A stretch of 64,000 nt of DNA. It comes from Ancylobacter defluvii. Lineage in GTDB: Bacteria > Pseudomonadota > Alphaproteobacteria > Rhizobiales > Xanthobacteraceae. This document shows, in pieces, positions 35,339 through 44,067 of this stretch. The DNA lies in NCBI RefSeq assembly GCF_018390605.1, contig NZ_JAHBGD010000005.1, positions 434,001 to 498,000 on the forward strand. Reading direction: 5' to 3'. The notes beneath the pieces were generated by a model. The model did not search any database, was not told the DNA's origin, and was given only the letters and a program-made list of their open reading frames with translations. Every line of letters begins with the position of its first letter. Positions within the stretch are counted from its first letter, which is position 1. The translations under genes were made by a program, and so were the position numbers.

Positions 35339-36571
35339 TCAGCGCTCCTCGCAAGCGACGGATTCGGGCATGGCGGCCGCGCCGTGGCCGGCGCTCGCCG
35401 GAACGGCACCCATATGGGAAACCGGCTCGCCGCGCCGTTCGAGATCGCGCGAATACACGCACAGGCCGAGCGCGCCGAGCGCCAGCGCCGCCCCGACCCA
35501 GGGCAGCGACGCGTAGTCGATGCCGAGCGTCAGCGCCGCGCCGCCGATCCAGGCGCCGGCGGCATTGCCGAGGTTGAAGGCGCCCTGGTTCAGCGTCGAG
35601 GCGAGGTTGGGCGCGCCGATGGCGGCATCCACCACCCGCACCTGGATCGGCGCCACCACGGCGAACACCAGCACGCCCCAGATGAACACGTTGACCACCG
35701 CCGGCAGCTCATGGGCGCTGGTGAACACCATCGCCACCAGCACCACGGCGAGGCCGACGAAGATGCCCATCAGCGAGGGCATCAGCTTCCAGTCGGCGAG
35801 CTTGCCGCCGAGGATGTTGCCGATGGTGATGCCGACGCCGAACAGCAGCAGCACGATGGTGACGGCGTGCGGGGTGAGGCCGGTGACCTCGCGCAGCAGC
35901 GGCGCGATATAGGTGAAGACGGTGAACAGGCTCGCCGAGGCCAGCACGCTCATGCTCATGGCGAGCAGCACCTGCGGGCGCTTCAACACCCGGAATTCGC
36001 GGAGGATGTTGCCGCTGGTGTGCGGGATGGCGGAGGGCACCCAGACGGCAATCGCCGCGACCGCCAGCAGGCCGATGATCACCACCGCCCAGAAGGTGGA
36101 GCGCCAGCCGGCGAACTGGCCGAGCGCGGTACCGAGCGGCACGCCGAGCACATTGGCCAGCGTCAGCCCGGCGAACATCAGCGCGATGGCGCTGGCGCGC
36201 TGGTTCGGCGGCACCAGGCTGGCGGCGACCACCGCGCCGATGCCGAAAAAGGCGCCGTGGCAGAAGGCGGTGACCACGCGCGCCGCCATCAGCATCCAGT
36301 AATCCGGCGCGACGGCGCAGAGGAAATTGCCGACCACGAACATGCTGGCGAGGCCGATCAGCGTCGCCTTGCGCGGCAGCGAATTGGTGATGATGGCGAC
36401 GATCGGCGCGCCGATGACGACGCCCAGCGCATAGCCGGTGACGAGGAGGCCGGCGGCCGGGATGGTCACGCCGAGATCGGCCGCCACCTCGGGCAGCAGC
36501 CCCATGATGACGAACTCGGTGGTGCCGATCCCGAAGGAGGCCATGGCCAAGGCCAACAGCGGCAGCTGCAT
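35339..36571 (-). CDS. DHA1-family MFS exporter (AraJ/YdhP-like)
   Basis: A 410-residue, 12-TM major facilitator. MASFGIGTTEFVIMGLLPEVAADLG is the near-invariant first helix of the AraJ/PbuE/NepI group, and GALLVTGYALGVVIGAPI-type motif A/B helices follow. The C-terminal tail of about 35 residues is hydrophilic. Members export arabinose, purine nucleosides or drugs; the substrate here is unassigned. It lies between EamA and moaA on the same strand but with gaps that suggest separate transcription. Confidence 0.87.
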   Translation of the reverse strand: MQLPLLALAMASFGIGTTEFVIMGLLPEVAADLGVTIPAAGLLVTGYALGVVIGAPIVAIITNSLPRKATLIGLASMFVVGNFLCAVAPDYWMLMAARVVTAFCHGAFFGIGAVVAASLVPPNQRASAIALMFAGLTLANVLGVPLGTALGQFAGWRSTFWAVVIIGLLAVAAIAVWVPSAIPHTSGNILREFRVLKRPQVLLAMSMSVLASASLFTVFTYIAPLLREVTGLTPHAVTIVLLLFGVGITIGNILGGKLADWKLMPSLMGIFVGLAVVLVAMVFTSAHELPAVVNVFIWGVLVFAVVAPIQVRVVDAAIGAPNLASTLNQGAFNLGNAAGAWIGGAALTLGIDYASLPWVGAALALGALGLCVYSRDLERRGEPVSHMGAVPASAGHGAAAMPESVACEER

Positions 36572-36722
36572 GGGTGACTCGCGCGATGCAATGAGGTGAT
36601 TCCCGGCTGCTTACTAACAGCCCGGATCGCTCCCAGAAATGCACATGCTGTTGCAACGCAGCAAGGTACGCTCACGCGCGGCTGCCATGCGGCATGCGCG
36701 CGGGCGGTTAATCGAGGGTGAA

Positions 36723-37787
36723 TCAGCCGCCGGTCACGCTCATGTGACGACGCAGCGCCGGCGGGCGGCCGGGACGGTCGATGACGAAATCGTGTCCCTT
36801 GGGCTTGCGGAAGATGGCGTCGTCGAGCACCGCGTGCAACGCCTCGTCGCTTTCCGAGGCCCGCAGCGGCGCGCGCAGATCGGCGGCGTCCTCCTGGCCG
36901 AGGCACATATACAGTGTGCCGGTGCAGGTGACGCGCACCCGGTTGCAGCCCTCGCAGAAATTATGCGTCAGCGGCGTGATGAAGCCGAGGCGGCCGCCGG
37001 TCTCGGCGATGGAGACATAGCGGGCCGGGCCGCCGGTGCGATAGTCGATGTCGGACAGCGACCAGCGCTGCTCCAGCCGCGCCCGCACGGTGGAGAGCGG
37101 CAGATACTGGTCGAGGCGCTCGGCGCCGGTCTCGCCCAGCGGCATCACCTCGATCAGCGAGACGTCCATGCCGCGGCCATGCGCCCATTCGATCAGGCCG
37201 GGAATCTCGTCCTCATTGTCGCCGCGCAGGGCGACGGCGTTGAGCTTCACCTTGATGCCGGCGGCCTGCGCCGCATCGATGCCGGCCAGCACCTTGCCGA
37301 GGTCGCCCCAGCGGGTCAGGGCGCGGAACTTCGCCGGATCGAGCGTGTCGAGCGAGACGTTGATGCGCTTGACGCCGCACTCGGCGAGCTCGGAAGCGAA
37401 GCGGGCGAGCTGCGAGCCATTGGTGGTGAGGGTGAGTTCCTCCAGCGCGCCGGAGTCGAGATGTCGGGAGAGCGAGCGGAACAGCGTCATCACGTCCCGG
37501 CGCACCAAAGGCTCGCCGCCGGTGAGACGCAGCTTCTTCACCCCGCGCACCACGAAGGCGGAGCACAGCCTGTCGAGCTCTTCCAGCGTCAGCAGCTCCG
37601 GCTTGGGCAGGAAGGTCATATGCTCGGCCATGCAGTAGACGCAGCGAAAATCGCAGCGGTCCGTGACCGAGACGCGCAGATAGGAGACGGCGCGGCCGAA
37701 CGTGTCGACCAGCGGTGCCCGCGTGGGCTCCCGCAAGGCGAGGTCGATGCGCTTTTCGCTCTCTAGGGCCAAGGCGTCTACTCCCAT
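36723..37787 (-). CDS. moaA: GTP 3',8-cyclase (molybdenum cofactor synthesis)
   Basis: A 354-residue radical-SAM enzyme making the first molybdopterin intermediate from GTP. The SAM cluster is CDFRCVYC (Cys45, 49, 52) and the second 4Fe-4S cluster is formed by [18 protein letters not shown] (CxxCx13C spacing) near the C-terminus. The [11 protein letters not shown] and NVSLDTL motifs and the essential C-terminal Gly-Gly are all present. No other moa/moe gene is adjacent. The enzyme depends on Fe-S delivery, for which the mrp product of this window is a candidate. Confidence 0.93.
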   Translation of the reverse strand: MGVDALALESEKRIDLALREPTRAPLVDTFGRAVSYLRVSVTDRCDFRCVYCMAEHMTFLPKPELLTLEELDRLCSAFVVRGVKKLRLTGGEPLVRRDVMTLFRSLSRHLDSGALEELTLTTNGSQLARFASELAECGVKRINVSLDTLDPAKFRALTRWGDLGKVLAGIDAAQAAGIKVKLNAVALRGDNEDEIPGLIEWAHGRGMDVSLIEVMPLGETGAERLDQYLPLSTVRARLEQRWSLSDIDYRTGGPARYVSIAETGGRLGFITPLTHNFCEGCNRVRVTCTGTLYMCLGQEDAADLRAPLRASESDEALHAVLDDAIFRKPKGHDFVIDRPGRPPALRRHMSVTGG

Positions 37788-37983
37788 GCTGCCGAGACCA
37801 TTCCAGCGGAACGGCTCGCCACCCTATCTAGGGTCTGCATCCTGCCATGCCAAGACGTTCGGCTCTATCGCTTGATCGCTGATATCACTCGATTTTGCTG
37901 CGTCGCACGGTTTCGACGCCGGCGGCGGCCGGGGTTGGCGGCGCCCACGGCTTCGCTTATGTGAGAGCTACCGCGAAGAGGAC

Positions 37984-38400
37984 ATGCCCGTGACCGATGC
38001 CACCGCGCCGAACCCCCCGATAAACGTCCCCTGGCCCACCGAGCTGAGGGTCCATAAGGATCACGGCACCCTGACCGTGAGCTTCGAGGACGGCGCCAGC
38101 TTCGCGTTGCCGGCGGAATATCTGCGCGTCGAGAGCCCCTCGGCCGAGGTGCAGGGCCATTCGCCGGCCGACCGCAGGCTGGTCGACGGCAAGCGCGAGG
38201 TGCGCATCCAGGAAGTGCTCCCCGTCGGTCACTATGCCGTGCGCATCCTGTTCGACGACGGCCATTCGACCGGCATCTACAGCTGGGAGACGCTGCACAC
38301 GCTCGGCCGCGAGCAGGCGGAGCGCTGGAAGAGCTATCTACAGCAGCTGGCGGCGAAGAATCTGTCGCGCGACGCGCCGGGTTCGCTACGCCGGCATTGA
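37984..38400 (+). CDS. DUF971-domain protein
   Basis: A 138-residue protein matching DUF971 (also the N-terminal domain of gamma-butyrobetaine hydroxylases and a C-terminal domain of plant HCF101). PTELRVHKDHGTLTVSFEDG, LPAEYLRVESPSAEVQGH and FDDGHSTGIYSWETLHTLG are the family blocks. The domain is linked with Fe-S assembly in HCF101; whether it acts so here is an inference. It is divergent from moaA. Confidence 0.85.
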   Translation: MPVTDATAPNPPINVPWPTELRVHKDHGTLTVSFEDGASFALPAEYLRVESPSAEVQGHSPADRRLVDGKREVRIQEVLPVGHYAVRILFDDGHSTGIYSWETLHTLGREQAERWKSYLQQLAAKNLSRDAPGSLRRH

Positions 38401-38425
38401 GGCGGGCGCCGCCAACGCCGCCGGT

Positions 38426-38451
38426 AGAGCAGTCCTTTAGGGAGCTGCTCT
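38426..38451. terminator. Hairpin between convergent DUF971 and L,D-transpeptidase genes
   Basis: AGAGCAG (38426-38432) pairs with CTGCTCT (38445-38451) around a 12-base loop. It lies between two convergent stop codons, the place for a shared bidirectional terminator, though only a short T-run follows. Confidence 0.5.
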
Positions 38452-38475
38452 TGCAGGTGGCGGCTCCCGCCGCGA

Positions 38476-39084
38476 TCAGTTCTGCACCACGACCCGGGTG
38501 CCGACATTGACCCGCTCATAGAGATCGGTCACGTCGTCATTGGTCATGCGGAAGCAGCCCGACGACACCGCATGGCCGATGGTCTCCGGCTCGTTGGAGC
38601 CATGGATGCGGTACAGGCTGGAGCCGAGATACATGGCACGGGCGCCGAGCGGGTTGTCGATGCCGCCCGGCATGTAGCTCGGCAGGCCGGGAACGCGCTT
38701 GCGCATCTGCGGCGGCGGCGTCCACCCCGGCCATTCGGCCTTGCGGGTGATGGTCTTGTTGCCCGACCAGCGGAAGCCGTCACGGCCGACGCCGATGCCA
38801 TATTTCAGCGCCGTGCCGTTCGGTTGCACCAGATAGAGCCGGCGCTCGGCGGTGTTGATGACGATGGTGCCCGGCGCATAGGAGCCGGCATAGGCGACGG
38901 TCTGGCGGGGAATCGACGAGGCGCCGCGATAGCCGCTCTTGGGACCGACACCGAAATCGAAAGGCCGCGGGAACGCGCGGAGGAACGGATTGTCCAAGGC
39001 CATGGCCGGCGCCGCCGCCAGCAGGGCCGAGCCGGCCAGTATCGCCGCGACGGCAAGTTTCTTCAGTCCCATCGTCTGCCCCAT
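38476..39084 (-). CDS. L,D-transpeptidase (YkuD domain)
   Basis: A 202-residue periplasmic enzyme with a Sec signal peptide (hydrophobic core about 10-27, cleavage after AMA). The YkuD catalytic block is HGSNEPETIGHAVSSGCFRM with the nucleophilic Cys and upstream His; IVINTAERRLYLV marks the domain start. It forms 3-3 crosslinks in peptidoglycan or attaches outer-membrane proteins. The start at 39084 follows GGAG six bases upstream, and is preferred to an in-frame GTG at 39096. Confidence 0.9.
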   Translation of the reverse strand: MGQTMGLKKLAVAAILAGSALLAAAPAMALDNPFLRAFPRPFDFGVGPKSGYRGASSIPRQTVAYAGSYAPGTIVINTAERRLYLVQPNGTALKYGIGVGRDGFRWSGNKTITRKAEWPGWTPPPQMRKRVPGLPSYMPGGIDNPLGARAMYLGSSLYRIHGSNEPETIGHAVSSGCFRMTNDDVTDLYERVNVGTRVVVQN

Positions 39085-39294
39085 GCAATGCTCCACCCAA
39101 ACGGGTGCCGAGCGTCCGTTCTCCCGGCTTCACCGCGTGTGCGACGCGCATTGCCGGAATATCGACCGGATTATGCCGGGCAAATCGCAAACACGAGGTT
39201 GACGTTCATGTGACGTGGCGCCGACCCGGACGGCGCCACGGCAATATCTTCGAGATGGTTGGCGACCGGCCGGCCAATATCCGCCCGGCAGGCT

Positions 39295-39903
39295 TCAGAT
39301 GGTGAAGCCGCGCTTCTTCATCTCGGCGCGGACCCGGCCCTCGACCTCCTGCGCGAACTTGGCGCTCCAGGCCTGGATGCCCTTCAGCCCCTCGTCCAGC
39401 AGCTCCTGGCGCTGCTCCACCAGCTTGCGGCCGGTGGGCGAGCGGTAGAAGGCCAGCAACTCGCCGAGCTCGGCCTCGCTGAACTGCGCCGCATAGGTGC
39501 GGGCGAGGATGGCGGTGATCTCGCTCTTGCGGGTCTCGAATTCCGGTACCAGCGTCTTCGCCACGTCGCGCAGGTCGCGGATCAGGTCGGGATTGGCCTG
39601 CACGAAGCTGCCGGCCGCCTGCTCGATGATGGTCGGGATGATGGAATCGAAGCTCGACGCCTCGCCATTGGCGACCAAGAGTTCGTTGGCGAGCTTCATC
39701 CGCTCGGGGCTCGGCTGCGCTGCGGCGGCAGGGGCGGCGGTCTGGGTGTGCGCCGGAGCGGCGGTCAGCACGCCGAGGGCCGGGACGCCGAGCGCCAGCG
39801 TCGCGGCGGCGATCATGGCGCGCGGCGCGGCGAACGCGCCGGTCCGCCCTGCAAGGCCTGTCTTGCTGCCGGCCGCCTCACGCCCGGAAAACGGAACGTT
39901 CAT
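39295..39903 (-). CDS. DUF2059 secreted protein
   Basis: A 202-residue exported protein: signal region to about residue 60 (ALGVPALGVLTAAPAHTQ, cleavage near AHT-Q), an Ala/Pro linker, then DUF2059, recognisable by RMKLANELLV, ILARTYAAQFSEAELGELLAFYRSPTGRKL and the C-terminal amphipathic helices. The function is unknown. Start 39903 has AGGGAG six bases upstream; the alternative ATG at 39924 overlaps the rpiA stop by four bases. It is the gene immediately downstream of rpiA. Confidence 0.82.
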   Translation of the reverse strand: MNVPFSGREAAGSKTGLAGRTGAFAAPRAMIAAATLALGVPALGVLTAAPAHTQTAAPAAAAQPSPERMKLANELLVANGEASSFDSIIPTIIEQAAGSFVQANPDLIRDLRDVAKTLVPEFETRKSEITAILARTYAAQFSEAELGELLAFYRSPTGRKLVEQRQELLDEGLKGIQAWSAKFAQEVEGRVRAEMKKRGFTI

Positions 39904-39920
39904 TCGAAACTCCCTGACGT

Positions 39921-40628
39921 TCATGCTTCGGCGCGGCTTATCGTGGTCGCGCCGGCGGGCCCCGCGAGGATGACGCGGCTCGCCAGATTTATGAAGAGGC
40001 CGTGCTCGACGACGCCCGGCACGTTCGACAGCAATGCCGCCAGCGCCGCCGGATCCGGGATCGCGCCGAAGGCGGCATCGAGGATGAGATTGCCCTGATC
40101 GGTGACGAAAACATGACCATCGGCCTTGCGGCGCAGCGTCAGCACCCCGTGGCAGCCGGCCGCCTTGGCGGCGGCGGCGATGCCGCGGCGGATGGCGGCA
40201 AGGCCGAAATCCACCACCTCGATCGGTAGCGGGAAGGCGCCGAGCGTCTCCACCTTCTTGGAGGCGTCGGCGATGACGATCATCTCCCGCGAAGCGCTGG
40301 CGACGATCTTCTCGCGCAGCAGCGCCCCGCCGCCGCCCTTGACGAGCGCGAGGCCGGGGCCGATCTCGTCGGCGCCGTCGACGGTGATGTCGAGGGCGGG
40401 ATATTCGTCCAGCGTGCCGAGCGGAACGCCCAGCTTCTCGGCGAGGGCGCGGGTCTGCTCGGAGGTCGGCACGCCGACCACCTCGAGGCCCTCCGCCACC
40501 CGCTCGGCGAGCAGCTCGACGAAATGCTTGGCGGTCGAGCCGGTGCCGAGGCCGAGCTTCATGCCGCCGCGCACGGAATCCAGCGCCAGCGCGGCAGCCT
40601 GACGCTTCATGGTTTCGACATCGGACAC
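39921..40628 (-). CDS. rpiA: Ribose-5-phosphate isomerase A
   Basis: A 235-residue enzyme of the pentose phosphate pathway. [16 protein letters not shown] (phosphate loop), [10 protein letters not shown] (catalytic Asp) and [13 protein letters not shown] (catalytic Glu/Lys region) are all intact. The GTG start at 40628 ([12 protein letters not shown]) is chosen because RpiA proteins begin SDVE-like and GGGAG lies upstream; a longer reading to 40685 has no similarity. The stop overlaps a possible start of the DUF2059 gene. Confidence 0.92.
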   Translation of the reverse strand: MSDVETMKRQAAALALDSVRGGMKLGLGTGSTAKHFVELLAERVAEGLEVVGVPTSEQTRALAEKLGVPLGTLDEYPALDITVDGADEIGPGLALVKGGGGALLREKIVASASREMIVIADASKKVETLGAFPLPIEVVDFGLAAIRRGIAAAAKAAGCHGVLTLRRKADGHVFVTDQGNLILDAAFGAIPDPAALAALLSNVPGVVEHGLFINLASRVILAGPAGATTISRAEA

Positions 40629-40700
40629 GAGGACGCTCCCGGAAGACTGGAGACGCTGCCTACCCCCGAAACGCAGCCCGGACAAGCCCGCGCCGGGCGT

Positions 40701-41228
40701 TTAGCGTGCCGGGGCGGTGCACACCACCGAGGCTTCCACTCCGCCGCCGTCCTTGGGCATGTCGCGCACATAGCAGACGCTCATGTCGCCGGTCTTCACA
40801 TTGACGCGGAACACGCCGGTTTCGCCGGAATAGCGGGTGGCGATGATGTCATAGGTGCCGGGCTCGCCGGGGCCGGCGCTGGCATCGCGCGGGAAGCAGC
40901 GGGTGACGCCGACGACGCTGCCCTCCGGCCGCTCGAACTGGCAGGCGGAAACCTCGCCGGTGCGGGCATTGATCGAATACAGCCGGTTGGCCTGCACCGA
41001 GGGCGGAGAGCCGAACACATAGCCATCGCCGCCGGCGGCGGGCTGGCTCGGCGCCGGGGTCGAGGAGGTGCCGGCCGGCGCGGCGGCGGCCGGCGGATTG
41101 GCGGAGGTCTGAGCCAGGGCGAGCCCGCCCGTCAGCGCCGCCAGCGGCAGGCCGAGCAAGGCCGCGAGCGCGATATGCCGCACGTCGGTGGCCCGGCGCG
41201 ACAGGACGGAAAAGCGCAAGCACGTCAT
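40701..41228 (-). CDS. Secreted hypothetical protein
   Basis: A 175-residue exported protein: signal peptide about residues 18-40 (IALAALLGLPLAALTGGLALA), a low-complexity Pro/Ala/Ser linker (41-66), then a beta-rich domain with a duplicated motif, RLYSINARTGEVSACQF and GVFRVNVKTGDMSVCYV, each ending in a Cys. The repeat looks like two blades or hairpins of a small beta domain. No named family is recognised. GGGAGAA precedes the start. It lies just upstream of rpiA and may be unlinked functionally. Confidence 0.65.
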   Translation of the reverse strand: MTCLRFSVLSRRATDVRHIALAALLGLPLAALTGGLALAQTSANPPAAAAPAGTSSTPAPSQPAAGGDGYVFGSPPSVQANRLYSINARTGEVSACQFERPEGSVVGVTRCFPRDASAGPGEPGTYDIIATRYSGETGVFRVNVKTGDMSVCYVRDMPKDGGGVEASVVCTAPAR

Positions 41229-41368
41229 ATGTGTTCTCCCGAATGCATCGCCTCATTAGCACTCCGCCATGCGGCGCGCACCGGGTGCAAGCTGGACAGG
41301 GAAAGCGGCGGGATTGTAGGCAGATGGCATCCTGCCCCGCGCTTCTCCGCAACATTCAGGACGCTGCC

Positions 41369-42055
41369 ATGTCGACCGCTGCCCGCCCGCCCGTCATCGC
41401 CTTCGATCTCGACGGCACGCTCGTCGACACCGCGCCGGACCTGCTGAACACGCTCGACGTCATCCTGCGCGAGGCCGGCGCGCCGGTGCTGCCGCATGAG
41501 GAGACGCGCAAGATGATCGGCGCCGGGGCGAAGGCGCTGGTGCTGCGCGGGCTCGACGCCGCCGGGCTGGTGCTGCCGGAGGAGCGTGTCGAGCAGCTCT
41601 ATCTGCGCTTCCTCGACCACTATGCCGACCACATCGCCGACGAATCGCGCCCGTTTCCCGGCCTTCTCGCGGCGCTCGACCGGCTGGCGGAGGAGGGGCA
41701 TGTGCTGGCGGTGTGCACCAACAAGCTGGAATGGCTGTCGCGCCGGCTGCTGGAGCGGCTGGAGATGGCCGACCGCTTCGCGGTGATCGCCGGCTCCGAC
41801 ACGTTCGGCGTCCACAAGCCGGATGCCGGGCACCTCATCGGCACCATCGAGGCGGCGGGCGGCGATCGGGGATGGGCGGTGATGGTCGGCGACAGCCTCA
41901 CCGACGTCACAACCGCCAAGAATGCCCGCGTGCCCTCGATCGTGGTGCCGTTCGGCTATACCGAGACCCCGGCCGCCGAGCTTGGCGGCGACGTGCTGAT
42001 CGAGCATTTCGACCTGCTGCCGGCCACGGTGGCGCGGCTCCTCGTCCGCGTCTGA
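41369..42055 (+). CDS. gph: Phosphoglycolate phosphatase (HAD family)
   Basis: A 228-residue HAD hydrolase. Motif I is FDLDGTLVDTAPDL (nucleophile Asp), motif II VCTNK, and motif III/IV HKPDAGHL plus VGDSLTDVTTAKN. An alpha-helical cap follows motif I, as in Gph. It removes 2-phosphoglycolate made by Rubisco oxygenation or DNA-end repair. The start at ATG 41369 fits the family; in-frame sequence upstream to 41231 is not conserved. HAD substrate calls by sequence are approximate. Confidence 0.85.
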   Translation: MSTAARPPVIAFDLDGTLVDTAPDLLNTLDVILREAGAPVLPHEETRKMIGAGAKALVLRGLDAAGLVLPEERVEQLYLRFLDHYADHIADESRPFPGLLAALDRLAEEGHVLAVCTNKLEWLSRRLLERLEMADRFAVIAGSDTFGVHKPDAGHLIGTIEAAGGDRGWAVMVGDSLTDVTTAKNARVPSIVVPFGYTETPAAELGGDVLIEHFDLLPATVARLLVRV

Positions 42056-42182
42056 GGCGGTGCCCGGCGTCCCCGAGCCACCGGGAGGCGCACCGTCGCG
42101 GGCAGATGAGGCGTGGATGACGCGCATGCCCGCTTGACACCCATCGGGTGGACCCAGTAAATCCCGCCACCTCGATGGCGGC

Positions 42183-42257
42183 GGGCGATTAGCTCAGCGG
42201 GAGAGCACTCCCTTCACACGGGAGGGGTCACAGGTTCAATCCCTGTATCGCCCACCA
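42183..42257 (+). tRNA. tRNA-Val (anticodon CAC)
   Basis: The acceptor stem GGGCGAT (42183-42189) pairs with ATCGCCC (42247-42253), followed by A and an encoded CCA. The D-arm contains AGCTCAGCGGGAGAGC, the anticodon stem CTCCC/GGGAG encloses TTCACAC, giving anticodon CAC, and the T-arm reads GGTTCAATCC. CAC decodes GUG valine codons. Confidence 0.95.
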
Positions 42258-42711
42258 TCGAGCCTCGCCTTTATGTTTCGAAGCCGCCGGCGGCGCATGC
42301 ACGCCGAAGCATGACGCGCGGTCGCGAAGCGATCGGGGCAGCGCTGTCGTTCGGCGCGGGGGCTGAAACGTTCGCCTCTGTGCCGTGGGTTTGCGGCACG
42401 CGATCGATCGGAAGAGCTGATCGGCTTGCAGGCAGACCGGAACAGCACGATCCCGCCACAGGACGGCGGCGGCTTCTGTCTCTCCAGCCTGCTTTACTCC
42501 AGGGCTTCGCACCCTGTGCCCCCTATCCGGCGGCGCCGGTCGCTTCGGGTGCTTGAGCCCCGATTTCGGCAAGCAAGAAGGGAACGGCGGCGGAACAGGC
42601 CGGCGGCCATGTTCCGGCTCTGCGCTGCCGCCTCGCCATGGCTGGCGGGGCTGGCCGATTGGGGGGCCGGGAGTGGCGGCGGCATTCATCACGTTCAAGG
42701 ACGCCTTACGT
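42258..42711. other. Region between tRNA-Val and the phage-derived cassette
   Basis: No gene is supported in these 454 bases. A tRNA 3' end next to phage genes is a common attachment layout, but I found no second copy of the tRNA 3' end in the window. The right end carries the first copy of a 17-bp tandem repeat (42691-42707). Confidence 0.4.
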
Positions 42712-42724
42712 TCAAGGACGCCTT
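42691..42724. repeat. 17-bp perfect tandem repeat at the end of the holin-like gene
   Basis: ACGTTCAAGGACGCCTT occurs at 42691-42707 and again at 42708-42724 without any mismatch. The second copy covers the last codons and stop of the holin-like gene (stop at 42712). Confidence 0.9.
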
Positions 42725-43086
42725 TTCGTCCGGCCACCACCGGTGAGCACGGCGGCGGCGCCGAGAATGGCGGTGAGCTGGGAGGACAGCGAATCGACGC
42801 TCGGCGGGGTGCCGTCGGCGATGTCGAGCCCCAGCGAGTAGATGCCGCCGATCAGCGCGACGAGAGCGCCGAGCGTCACGCGCGACTGGTACCAGGGCCG
42901 GGCGTTGCCGGCGTGATCCAGCCGGGCGACGGCGTCCCGCATCACCGGCTGCCGGCGCAGTTCGGCCAATACCTGTGTCGCGATCTCCTCCGCCGCATCG
43001 GGCGGCGCCGAATTGTGCGGCGAGCGGATGACGGTGAGGACGGCGTCGCGCACGGCATGGGTAAGGGTGTCTTCCGGAGTGATCAT
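42712..43086 (-). CDS. Holin-like small membrane protein
   Basis: A 124-residue protein with a soluble N-terminal half (helical, MITPEDTLTHAVRDAVLTV) and one or two hydrophobic segments near 70-90 (VTLGALVALIGGIYSLGLDI) and 102-115, ending in a basic tail RTKRRP. This topology, and its place 18 bases after a lysozyme gene, fit a phage holin of the rhizobial type. AGGGAG precedes the start. Sequence alone cannot prove pore formation. Confidence 0.6.
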   Translation of the reverse strand: MITPEDTLTHAVRDAVLTVIRSPHNSAPPDAAEEIATQVLAELRRQPVMRDAVARLDHAGNARPWYQSRVTLGALVALIGGIYSLGLDIADGTPPSVDSLSSQLTAILGAAAVLTGGGRTKRRP

Positions 43087-43104
43087 GAGGAACTCCCTAC
43101 GGAA

Positions 43105-43800
43105 TCAACGGATCGGGAACAGGCCGCCGGCCAAGGCTGCGGCCGGCATGGTCGCCGGGCGTGGCGGGGTGGCGGCAAGGGTGGTGCCGGCCGGCGGATC
43201 GGGCCGAGCATGCGTTGCCGAAGGCGGGGTGACGGGTGCGCCCATCCCCGCGCGCAGTGCCTCCGCCATCTCGGCGCGGATGTCGAGGCGCCGGGCGCTC
43301 GACGGCTCCGGCATGGCGCCGGCGGTCAGGCGGGTGAACTCGGTCACGCCGCCGTCATGCGACCATGCGGCGTCGAAGAACAGCGCGCATTCCTGTCGGC
43401 GGCGAGGGAGGAGCGCCGCCGGCCGGTTCCACTCCATGAACGCCCGGCGGGCGCCGGCGGTATCGCCGGCCCGCCACAGGCGCACCCACGCGGCGCGCGC
43501 GATGGCGCCGGTATTGTAGTGGAAGGACAGCGCGGCCGCGAACTGCGCCTGGGTCAGCACCCGGCCGCGAAAGGCGTCGCGCAGGGCGGGGGCGTATCGG
43601 CGTTCCAGCAGCCAGGCATAGACCGCCAGGCAGTGCTCCAGCGGCTGCGGCCTGCCGATATAGCGGGTGACATCGTGGCCGGAGACGCTGGTGACGCCGA
43701 TCGACCATGTCCAGACGCCCTGGCTGTCCCTGTAGGCTTGGCGCACCAGCCCCTCATGCGAGGCGAGCTCAAGCGCGACATCGGTGTCGATGCGGTTCAT
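43105..43800 (-). CDS. Phage-type lysozyme (glycoside hydrolase 24-like endolysin)
   Basis: A 231-residue endolysin. The T4-lysozyme-like triad Glu16, Asp25, Thr31 lies in ASHEGLVRQAYRDSQGVWT, followed by SIGVTSVSGHDVTRYIG. A helical lobe runs to about 150 (AALSFHYNTGAIARAAWVR). The C-terminal 60 residues are a Pro/Ala-rich tail of no known role. No signal peptide is present, consistent with holin-dependent export. The start has GGAG seven bases upstream. Confidence 0.85.
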   Translation of the reverse strand: MNRIDTDVALELASHEGLVRQAYRDSQGVWTWSIGVTSVSGHDVTRYIGRPQPLEHCLAVYAWLLERRYAPALRDAFRGRVLTQAQFAAALSFHYNTGAIARAAWVRLWRAGDTAGARRAFMEWNRPAALLPRRRQECALFFDAAWSHDGGVTEFTRLTAGAMPEPSSARRLDIRAEMAEALRAGMGAPVTPPSATHARPDPPAGTTLAATPPRPATMPAAALAGGLFPIR

Positions 43801-44016
43801 GTCGGTGCTCCATATGTCGGAAGGAGGGCCGCCCGCAGATGGCCCGGAGGTCAGGCGTCATCCGCCAGTTCATGCGCGGCGCTCTCCGCGCCGGTGGCGG
43901 CGCGGAGAGCGGCTGGCGCGGGCGGTGGCCCCGTCCGCCTTCGGCCGATCCCGGCACATCGCCGGGACCCCTGGGCGGTGCCTGCGGCCGCGATGGGTCA
44001 TGTCGGGGCCGCAGAA

Positions 44017-44043
44017 ACAACAAAGCCGCCCAGCGGGCGGCGG
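44017..44043 (-). terminator. Rho-independent terminator after tailspike-like gene
   Basis: GCCGCCC (44027-44033) pairs with GGGCGGC (44037-44043) over a three-base loop, and on the minus strand is followed by TTTGTTGTTTC. It lies 25 bases after the tailspike-like gene stop at 44068. Confidence 0.85.
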
Positions 44044-44067
44044 ACGGGGCGGGCAGAGGGGCGTCGG

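Noticed and set aside
42183..42257. tRNA-Val 3' end as the attachment site of the phage cassette
   Set aside because: No second copy of the tRNA 3' end was found up to 50460 and no integrase is present, so the adjacency may be chance.
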